Part shown: in pieces, positions 1-8,933 of the stretch
Layout of the letters: the number at the start of each line of letters is the position of its first letter
How positions within the stretch are numbered: position 1 is the stretch's first letter
Source: Sphingomonadales bacterium
GTDB lineage: Bacteria; Bacteroidota; Bacteroidia; UBA7662
DNA length: 9,908 nucleotides
Direction of reading: 5' to 3'
Assembly (NCBI GenBank): GCA_016872225.1
Contig: VHAW01000060.1
Coordinates: 1-9,908 of the forward strand
The notes under the pieces: model-generated
Told to the model about the DNA's origin: nothing
Database searches by the model: none
What the model saw: the letters and a program-made list of their open reading frames with translations, nothing else
Program-made: the position numbers and the translations under genes

Positions 1-188
1 TCTATCAACACAGTCAATTGACTATGGGTTGGTGCATTAATTGTCACCGCGAAACCAAAGTCAATTTGGATAACGGTTATTACCAACAAGTTCATGGTAA
101 TTCGGTAGCCTTTCAACAGGCCGTCGCCGACCAAGGATTAACCATTGCCAATCTGGGTGGTCTGGATTGTGCCAAGTGCCATTATTAA
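1..188 (+). CDS. actA: ActA, multihaem cytochrome c subunit of alternative complex III (3' end only)
   Basis: The window opens inside this gene. The first complete codon is at base 3, and 61 codons lead to the TAA at 186-188. The visible tail holds two c-type haem motifs, CINCH (around base 33) and CAKCH (bases 168-182), the latter one residue before the end. A C-terminal CAKCHY following a GWCxxCHR-type motif is typical of Bacteroidota ActA, a large periplasmic cytochrome that usually carries five haems and an N-terminal membrane anchor. In ACIII it passes electrons from the ActB iron-sulphur chain towards ActE or the oxidase. The identification rests on these motifs and on actB starting 38 bases downstream. 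The N-terminal part and the remaining haem sites lie outside the window, so haem number cannot be stated from this sequence. Confidence 0.93.
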   Translation, partial: YQHSQLTMGWCINCHRETKVNLDNGYYQQVHGNSVAFQQAVADQGLTIANLGGLDCAKCHY

Positions 189-226
189 TTAAATCGCTGA
201 ATCCCATCCCCCTAAATTCACCATAA

Positions 227-3310
<3,084 letters not shown>

Positions 3311-3379
3311 AGTGACTTTGGTCATAACGCATCGATAAACCAACCCTCGATCCCTAACAATCGGTTCAACCAGAAACCC

Positions 3380-4801
3380 ATGTTCGAATCTCCTACACGA
3401 AGACCTCTGATTACCGGGAAAACATCGTATTCCCAAATTACCGAGGACATCATCAAGCCCATCGAGGCCAAGCCTACCAAATGGTGGTACCTGGGTTTCA
3501 CCGTATCGCTGGCTGCTCTTGGTCTCTGGTTACTCTCGGTTACCTACCTGCTTTTCACCGGGGTAGGGGTATGGGGTTTGAACAAAACCGTGGATTGGGG
3601 TTGGGATATTACTAATTTCGTATGGTGGGTTGGTATCGGTCATGCAGGCACTTTGATCTCTGCGGTACTCCTTTTGTTCCGTCAAAAGTGGCGGACTGCT
3701 GTGAATCGTTCGGCAGAAGCCATGACCATTTTTGCGGTAATCTGTGCGGGTTCGTATCCTTTGTTGCACGCAGGTCGTCCCTGGCTGATTTACTGGGTCT
3801 TTCCTCTTCCCAATACCTACGGTTCGTTATGGTCCAACTTTAATTCGCCTCTGCTCTGGGACGTTTTCGCGATTTCAACGTATCTCACGGTCTCTTTGGT
3901 TTTTTGGTATGTGGGTTTGATTCCGGACTTAGCTACCATCCGCGACCGGGCGGTGGGCCTTCGCAAGAAAATCTATAGTTTGATGAGTTTTGGCTGGAAC
4001 GGTTCGGCCAAAGGCTGGCAGCGTTTCGAAAGTGTTTCTTTGATTTTGGCCGGTCTTTCAACCCCTTTGGTTCTTTCGGTCCACACCATTGTCTCCTTTG
4101 ACTTTGCAACATCGATCATCCCCGGATGGCATACGACCATTTTCCCACCTTACTTCGTCGCAGGTGCCGTCTTTTCAGGCTTTGCGATGGTGCAAACCCT
4201 GCTCATCATCATGCGCAAATCTATGCGCTTGGAACATTACATTACTTTGAACCACATCGACGTGATGAACAAAATCATTTTGGTGACCGGTTCCATTGTA
4301 GGGTCGGCTTACATTACCGAGTTTTTCATCGCGTGGTATTCTGCCTTTCCGTACGAACAATATGCCTTCGTGAACCGGGCCTTCGGTCCGTATTGGTGGG
4401 CCTATTGGACGATGATGACCTGCAATGTGATTACCCCTCAATTGTTTTGGTCACGCAAATTGCGTCGTTCCTTGACCGCTTCCTTTATCATCTCGATTTT
4501 TGTGAATATAGGCATGTGGTTTGAGCGTTTTGTGATCATTGTCACTTCTTTGCACCGGGATTACCTGCCTTCATCGTGGTTGATGTATTCGCCGTCTTGG
4601 GTTGAAATCTGCATGTACATCGGCTCGCTGGGGCTCTTCTTTACCTTGTTCTTTCTCTTTGCTAAATTCCTGCCGGTGATTGCGGTGGCCGAGGTCAAAT
4701 CCATCTACAAAACATCCTCTGAAGAGGAGATTGTCAAAACAGCTACCCAAGAAGGTGTCAATCTTCAAGAAGCTCATGCTCACACCAACGGTTCTTACTA
4801 A
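3380..4801 (+). CDS. actC: ActC, NrfD-like quinol-oxidising membrane subunit of alternative complex III
   Basis: This is a 473-residue integral membrane protein of the NrfD/PsrC family. About ten hydrophobic segments are visible, near residues 36-60, 78-100, 112-130, 155-180, 217-240, 255-278, 297-320, 338-357, 364-390 and 407-432, with a polar cytoplasmic tail after about 440. In ACIII structures this subunit sits beneath ActB and holds the quinol site near the [3Fe-4S] cluster. His130 in HAGRPW and Asp161 in the following WDVF are conserved-looking polar residues in the helix bundle and are candidates for the quinol site; that assignment is inference. The ATG at 3380 gives the expected ActC N-terminus (MFESPTRRPL). 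The gene lies 69 bases after actB, with no clear ribosome binding site and no hairpin in the gap. Confidence 0.97.
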   Translation: MFESPTRRPLITGKTSYSQITEDIIKPIEAKPTKWWYLGFTVSLAALGLWLLSVTYLLFTGVGVWGLNKTVDWGWDITNFVWWVGIGHAGTLISAVLLLFRQKWRTAVNRSAEAMTIFAVICAGSYPLLHAGRPWLIYWVFPLPNTYGSLWSNFNSPLLWDVFAISTYLTVSLVFWYVGLIPDLATIRDRAVGLRKKIYSLMSFGWNGSAKGWQRFESVSLILAGLSTPLVLSVHTIVSFDFATSIIPGWHTTIFPPYFVAGAVFSGFAMVQTLLIIMRKSMRLEHYITLNHIDVMNKIILVTGSIVGSAYITEFFIAWYSAFPYEQYAFVNRAFGPYWWAYWTMMTCNVITPQLFWSRKLRRSLTASFIISIFVNIGMWFERFVIIVTSLHRDYLPSSWLMYSPSWVEICMYIGSLGLFFTLFFLFAKFLPVIAVAEVKSIYKTSSEEEIVKTATQEGVNLQEAHAHTNGSY

Positions 4802-4840
4802 GTCTCTCGAATTCACTTAACAGATTTGCTAACAAACTTT

Positions 4841-5353
4841 ATGACCAAGAAATACATCTTAGGCTTGTTTCGCGATGAAGTGCCCTTGCTTCATGCGGTG
4901 CACGAACTGCGCAAAGAAGGTAACAAGATTCATGAGGTATATACCCCGTTTCCTGTACATGGTTTGGATGAAGCCTTGGGGTACAAGCGTAGCCGTCTTC
5001 CACGTGCAGGGTTTTTGTTCGGTTGCTTGGGGGGTACGTTGGGATTAAGCATGCAGGCTTGGATGTTGGGAGTGGATTGGCCGATGAATATCGGAGGTAA
5101 GCCCGCACTGGCTTGGGTTGACTTTGTTCCGGTCACTTTTGAGCTTACGGTTTTGATTACGGCCTTGGGGATGGTGGCCACTTATCTGGTTGCCTCGGAG
5201 TTCATTCCAGGGAATGAACCCAAGATACCGGATCCGAGAATCAGTTCGGACGTTTTTTGTATCGCCATTCCTGCTGAAGATGCCTCTTCTTCGGTAGGTT
5301 CTCGTTTGCGTGAATTGGGCGCTGAAGTCCAGGAAAAGGAGGTTGAATTATGA
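4841..5353 (+). CDS. actD: ActD, small two-helix membrane subunit of alternative complex III (DUF3341 type)
   Basis: This 170-residue protein matches the ActD/DUF3341 pattern: an N-terminal soluble part beginning MTKKYILGLFRDE, the motif YTPFPVHGLDEALG at about residues 34-47, two membrane helices (about 54-75 and 95-118), and a soluble C-terminal part with a small alpha/beta look. The ATG at 4841 is preferred. A TTG five codons upstream (4826) keeps the frame open, but its added residues (MLTNF) do not look like family sequence. The ActD helices pack against the NrfD-like subunits in known ACIII structures; the subunit carries no redox cofactor. The gene ends in ATGA, overlapping the actE start by four bases, and its last codons contain the actE ribosome binding site, so translation of the two is probably coupled. 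Confidence 0.95.
   Translation: MTKKYILGLFRDEVPLLHAVHELRKEGNKIHEVYTPFPVHGLDEALGYKRSRLPRAGFLFGCLGGTLGLSMQAWMLGVDWPMNIGGKPALAWVDFVPVTFELTVLITALGMVATYLVASEFIPGNEPKIPDPRISSDVFCIAIPAEDASSSVGSRLRELGAEVQEKEVEL
5336..5343 (+). promoter_or_regulatory. Strong Shine-Dalgarno sequence of actE, inside the end of actD
   Basis: AAGGAGGT matches the 16S rRNA anti-Shine-Dalgarno sequence almost perfectly and lies six bases before the actE ATG at 5350. It is read as the Lys-Glu-Val codons near the end of actD. None of the other five starts visible in the window has anything comparable, in keeping with the general weakness of such sites in Bacteroidota. It supports the ATG at 5350, rather than the in-frame ATG at 5365, as the actE start. 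Because the motif also encodes the C-terminus of ActD, coincidence through coding constraint is possible. Confidence 0.75.
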
Positions 5354-5976
5354 AACTTTTGAACATGCGAACATCTATTGCAATTCACCACATTGGGGTT
5401 GGGGTAGGGCTGTGGGCCCTGAGTTCTTGTGCCTTGATCGAAGATAACAAAGAGCCAGGTTGGGAATACGCACCGCAGATGTACGTTTCCACCCCCTACG
5501 AGCCGTATTCTCAGGTCAAGAAAAATTCGATCAATGCAGATGGCAAGAATATGCGGGCTCCCGTTGCAGGAACCATTGCCCGCAACGGAATAGGCTATGA
5601 TAACACTGTTTTGGAGTTAATGCACAATTACCCAATTAGCCGCGACAGTGTGGATTATGCGGGCAGGGTATTGCGTAATCCTTTGGATAATCAAGATACC
5701 ACGTTGCTTGCTGAAGGTAAATACCTTTACGGGGTTTTTTGTTCTTCTTGCCATGGCGCGAAGGGGAATGGTCAAGGCAAAGTTGGCCTTAAGTACGCGG
5801 GGGTTCCCAATTACAAGGATTCACGTATACCTGGGCTTCCCTCGGGTCATATATACCATGTTATTACATTGGGTAAGAATAGGATGTGGGGCTTGGGTTC
5901 TCAAATACGTCCCGAGGATCGTTGGAAAATTGTGCTCTATGTCAATCAGTTAAGAGGTTACAAGGAGCCATCCTAA
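5350..5976 (+). CDS. actE: ActE, monohaem cytochrome c lipoprotein subunit of alternative complex III
   Basis: This 208-residue protein begins with a short signal sequence ending in the lipobox LSSC (Cys27), so it is predicted to be a lipoprotein on the periplasmic side. A single c-type haem site, CSSCH, is at residues 131-135 in the context GVFCSSCHGAKGNGQG, typical of a class I cytochrome domain. Met179 in NRMWGLGSQI is the likely distal haem ligand, and a C-terminal helix (RWKIVLYVNQLRGY) closes the domain. Known role in ACIII: peripheral haem subunit that receives electrons from ActA and hands them to the acceptor or oxidase. Its start overlaps the actD stop (ATGA) and has a strong ribosome binding site. 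Length and domain order match the family. Confidence 0.95.
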   Translation: MKLLNMRTSIAIHHIGVGVGLWALSSCALIEDNKEPGWEYAPQMYVSTPYEPYSQVKKNSINADGKNMRAPVAGTIARNGIGYDNTVLELMHNYPISRDSVDYAGRVLRNPLDNQDTTLLAEGKYLYGVFCSSCHGAKGNGQGKVGLKYAGVPNYKDSRIPGLPSGHIYHVITLGKNRMWGLGSQIRPEDRWKIVLYVNQLRGYKEPS

Positions 5977-6015
5977 GGGGTGCTCTCATGTTTTTGGTGT
6001 TAAAAAGATAAAGAA

Positions 6016-7251
6016 ATGGGTTCTCATCACGCCGTTGAAATCAAAGAAGAGCGGTACGCGCCTTCCTCACGCCTGACCAATATCATCCGACTTCTGATTG
6101 GAATCGGTATTGTGACGGTTGCTGCCGGGGTTTATACCGACGGTCATCGCTTTTGGGCTAATTATTTGCTCAATAATTGGTTTTTCTTGGGTCTATCTCT
6201 GGCGGGAGTTCTTTTTGTGTCGATTCAATCGGTGAGCAATGCCGCCTGGTCCTTGGGTTATCGACGCATTGCCGAGGCCATGGGGGCTTATTTGCCTTGG
6301 GCTTTTGCCGGATTTGCGGTCCTGATGATTTCTACCTCCTTGCATTGGAGTCACCTTTACCACTGGGCTCATCACGGCATCGCCGAAGAGTTTTTGGAGG
6401 GGGGACAGCCGAATCCGGAATATGATCCCATCATCGCCTCCAAAGTTCCATATCTCAATGTTCCTTTCATGGCGGCGCGTATGGCGGTATTCTTTGGACT
6501 ATGGATTCTTCTGTACCGTGCTATCCGTAAACATTCTTTGCTGGAGGATCAGGAAGGCGGTCTGTTGCGAATTCGCCGCATCAAAACCCTCGCATCCATT
6601 TTCTTACCTGTATTTGCCGTGACATGGGCCATGAGTACCTGGGACTATGTCATGTCGGTAGACACCCATTGGTATTCGACCATTTTTTGGGTGTATCATT
6701 TTGCAGCCGCATGGGTTGCAGCGCTTTCGTTCATGGCCATTGTCGCAGTTCTTCTCAAAAAAGCCGGATACCTGCCGCATTTGAACGACAACCATTTGCA
6801 CGATTTGGGAAAGTTCATGTTTGCCTTTTCCATTTTTTGGGCCTATATCTGGGTATCTCAGTTTTTGCTGATTTATTATGCTAACATTCCGGAGGAAACG
6901 ATTTATTTCCAGGAACGTTTGGAGCATTTCAAAATTCCCTTCTTTGTGAATGTGGGAGTAAATTTTGTGTTACCCTTCTTTTTGCTTATGACCCGCGGAT
7001 CCAAGCGTCAGGCTAATTATCTGATGGCCGTCGCAATTCTGTTGATAGCAGGCAAGTACCTGGATCTTTATTTGGGGATCATGCCGGGCACGGTGGGAGG
7101 CCATGCTCATTTCGGTTGGATGGAAATTGGCATGTTTGCCGGGTATACGGGCTTATTCCTTTGGGTGGTGACCAGAGCTTTGGCTTCAGCCTCGATTATT
7201 CAGCACCGCCATCCCTACATTAGGGAGTACGCCACCCACGAGGTGATGTAG
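6016..7251 (+). CDS. actF: ActF, second NrfD-like membrane subunit of alternative complex III
   Basis: This 411-residue protein is the second NrfD-like subunit. About ten membrane segments are visible near residues 20-40, 52-75, 92-110, 150-170, 192-213, 222-247, 264-289, 306-326, 333-355 and 367-391. ActF-type signatures include TWDYVMSVDTHWYSTIF (208-224), FWAYIWVSQFLLIYYANIPEE (274-294, given only as a landmark) and the late GGHAHFGWMEIG (361-372). ActF resembles ActC but does not contact the Fe-S subunit in the same way and is not thought to bind quinol. A role in proton movement has been proposed for the family but is not settled. The gene starts 39 bases after actE behind an A-rich leader. 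It is the last ACIII gene, and no oxidase subunit gene follows it. Confidence 0.96.
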   Translation: MGSHHAVEIKEERYAPSSRLTNIIRLLIGIGIVTVAAGVYTDGHRFWANYLLNNWFFLGLSLAGVLFVSIQSVSNAAWSLGYRRIAEAMGAYLPWAFAGFAVLMISTSLHWSHLYHWAHHGIAEEFLEGGQPNPEYDPIIASKVPYLNVPFMAARMAVFFGLWILLYRAIRKHSLLEDQEGGLLRIRRIKTLASIFLPVFAVTWAMSTWDYVMSVDTHWYSTIFWVYHFAAAWVAALSFMAIVAVLLKKAGYLPHLNDNHLHDLGKFMFAFSIFWAYIWVSQFLLIYYANIPEETIYFQERLEHFKIPFFVNVGVNFVLPFFLLMTRGSKRQANYLMAVAILLIAGKYLDLYLGIMPGTVGGHAHFGWMEIGMFAGYTGLFLWVVTRALASASIIQHRHPYIREYATHEVM

Positions 7252-7300
7252 ACCAAAGGCATCCAAAGGCTTCACCTAAGCATTATATTCGTTCAAACAA

Positions 7301-8923
7301 ATGATAATGCTTCAACAACTATCGGGGCCACAGCGTTCTCCATCGCCTGTTTCAGGAAATGTTTCTTCCAATCAAAGCCAAGTTCAGTTGTCTACTCCTT
7401 GGCGATCGCTGATTACGCTCATAGGCGTTTTCTTTTTTTGGGGTTTTGTGGCAGCTTCCAATGATATCCTTATTCCTGTCTTCAAACATGCCTTGGACCT
7501 GGAACAATGGCAGAGCCAAATGATTTCCTTCGCCTTTTATGTGGCCTATACCTTGGGTTCTTTGTTGTACCTGGGAGCCTCGGCGCTTTGGTCAGGGCCT
7601 CACCACGATGATTTGATTAGTCGCTGGGGCTATGGAAAGGCTCTTGCCTACGGTTTATTGGTTTCGGCTTCGGGAACTCTGTTGTTTATTCCTGCCGCCA
7701 ATCAAGCCTCCTTCCCTTTGTTGTTGGCGGGGTTGATGGTGGTGGGTTTGGGATTCAGCTTGCAGCAAACGGTAGCTAACCCGTTGGTGATCATGATGGG
7801 TCCCGCAGCAGGGGGGTCTCAACGTTTAAGCATGGCCGGGGGTATTAATAATTTAGGCACAACTCTCGGACCGTTGCTGGTGAGTTATGCCATTTTCGGA
7901 CCCATGGGCGCATTGGATGCGACGAATTCGGGAGGGAATGGTGCCCCAGGTGCTACCGGTGCTGATTCATCTGGCGCTATGGATTTGGCCTCCGTGCAAA
8001 CTCCCTATCTTGTGTTAGGGGCTTTGTTTGTGTTGACGGCCTTGGTCTTTTATTTCAAGGACTTTGGAAGGCCGGGGAAGGCAGAGGAGACTGAGGATTC
8101 ATCAACGACTTCATCAAAGGAGAAAGATATTGATCATTCCTCGGTGTTCGGTTTACCTCAGGTATGGGGAGGGATGATCGCTATCTTCCTTTATGTCGGG
8201 GTGGAGGTGGCGACCGCTTCGAATCTCCCAGAGTTTTTGCGCGCGGAAATGGGGATGCCTGTAAAGTCCTTGGCACCTTTTGTAGCCTTGTTTTGGGCCA
8301 GTCTCATGATTGGACGATGGACGGGAACAGCGGCCATGATCAAGGACGGATTTGGGAGTTTGAGTGTGGAAGTCTCGCAATGGATGGTGCGCTTACTCTT
8401 GCCTGCCGCGGCATTCGGGGTTTTCTTACTCGTGACTTATTTGGGTGGGCATAGTCCCTCGGAGCATTTGCCCTATTGTCTGGCCTTGGTGATTTTGATT
8501 TTGGGGGACGCTTTGAGCGGTGGGAAAGCCGATCGCCAGTTAGCCTTGTATTCAATGTTGGGGATTGCTTCGCTCTTGTATGGTATGTTAGCCCCACCAG
8601 CCATAGGGGTTTATGCGTTGATTGCGGTGGGTTTGTTTTGCAGCACGTTGTGGCCCTGCATTTTTACTCTGGCTGTGAAGGACATGGGTTCCTCGACCAC
8701 CAAAGTGTCCTCGGCCTTGATCATGATGATCATGGGCGGCGGTTTTGTTTCTGTTTTTCAAGGCTACTTGGCGGGAATGCCCGCCATTCGGATTGTTTTT
8801 CAAGGCTATTTGGTGGGAATACCCGCCATAGGGATTCGTGGTTCGTTTGTTGTTGGGATTATTTGCTTTGCGTATTTGGCGTACTATGCGTTGGTGTTGA
8901 GCCGACGCGGTAAGGCCGCATAA
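7301..8923 (+). CDS. FHS-family (FucP/GluP-like) sugar:proton symporter, possibly for N-acetylglucosamine
   Basis: This 540-residue major facilitator belongs to the FHS (fucose/glucose/galactose) group. The N-terminal half has FFFWGFVAASNDILIPVF (about 43-60), with Asp55 matching the proton-coupling Asp46 of E. coli FucP. The motif LQQTVANP (154-161) has Gln156 where FucP has Glu135. The second half ends in RGSFVVGIICFAYLAYYAL (513-531), a typical last-helix signature. Two regions look added: a Gly/Ala/Ser/Thr-rich stretch at about 207-227 and a 14-residue duplication at 485-512. A charged Ser/Thr-rich segment around 260-280 fits the central cytoplasmic loop. The start could be the ATG at 7301 or at 7307. 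The downstream hexosaminidase gene, 10 bases away, suggests a NagP-like role importing N-acetylhexosamines; glucose or another sugar remains possible. No Shine-Dalgarno sequence is seen. Confidence 0.9.
   Translation: MIMLQQLSGPQRSPSPVSGNVSSNQSQVQLSTPWRSLITLIGVFFFWGFVAASNDILIPVFKHALDLEQWQSQMISFAFYVAYTLGSLLYLGASALWSGPHHDDLISRWGYGKALAYGLLVSASGTLLFIPAANQASFPLLLAGLMVVGLGFSLQQTVANPLVIMMGPAAGGSQRLSMAGGINNLGTTLGPLLVSYAIFGPMGALDATNSGGNGAPGATGADSSGAMDLASVQTPYLVLGALFVLTALVFYFKDFGRPGKAEETEDSSTTSSKEKDIDHSSVFGLPQVWGGMIAIFLYVGVEVATASNLPEFLRAEMGMPVKSLAPFVALFWASLMIGRWTGTAAMIKDGFGSLSVEVSQWMVRLLLPAAAFGVFLLVTYLGGHSPSEHLPYCLALVILILGDALSGGKADRQLALYSMLGIASLLYGMLAPPAIGVYALIAVGLFCSTLWPCIFTLAVKDMGSSTTKVSSALIMMIMGGGFVSVFQGYLAGMPAIRIVFQGYLVGIPAIGIRGSFVVGIICFAYLAYYALVLSRRGKAA
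8753..8836 (+). repeat. In-frame 42-bp tandem duplication inside the sugar transporter gene
   Basis: Two adjacent 42-bp units, 8753-8794 and 8795-8836, differ at 5 positions (37 of 42 identical). They encode VFQGYLAGMPAIRI and VFQGYLVGIPAIGI, residues 485-498 and 499-512 of the transporter. Two differences are synonymous and three change a residue (Ala/Val, Met/Ile, Arg/Gly). Relatives, as far as I recall, have one VQG-x-LA-x-x-x-GI segment here, so the second unit is an insertion in or beside the loop before the last helix. Each unit contains an inverted repeat. In copy 1 it is GGCGGG-AATG-CCCGCC (8770-8785). Copy 2 keeps it with one G-U wobble (8812-8827). Confidence 0.92.
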
Positions 8924-8933
8924 TTTGAACGCT

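Noticed and set aside
3311..3379. Regulatory element or small gene in the longest intergenic gap (actB-actC)
   Set aside because: No hairpin, repeat, promoter-like pair or open frame of note; it looks like plain spacer.
4826..4840. Upstream TTG start for actD
   Set aside because: The five extra residues do not look like family sequence, while the ATG at 4841 gives the conserved ActD N-terminus.
7253..7270. Direct repeat CCAAAGGC twice with a 10-base period just after actF
   Set aside because: Only two 8-base copies, no dyad symmetry and no known binding site; too little to call an operator.
7284..7291. TATATTCG resembling the Bacteroidota -7 promoter element TAnnTTTG before the symporter gene
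   Set aside because: It has a mismatch, lies only about 10 bases before the ATG and has no TTG-type -33 element at the right distance.
7252..7300. Possible terminator between actF and the symporter gene
   Set aside because: No GC-rich inverted repeat followed by a T run can be formed in this gap.
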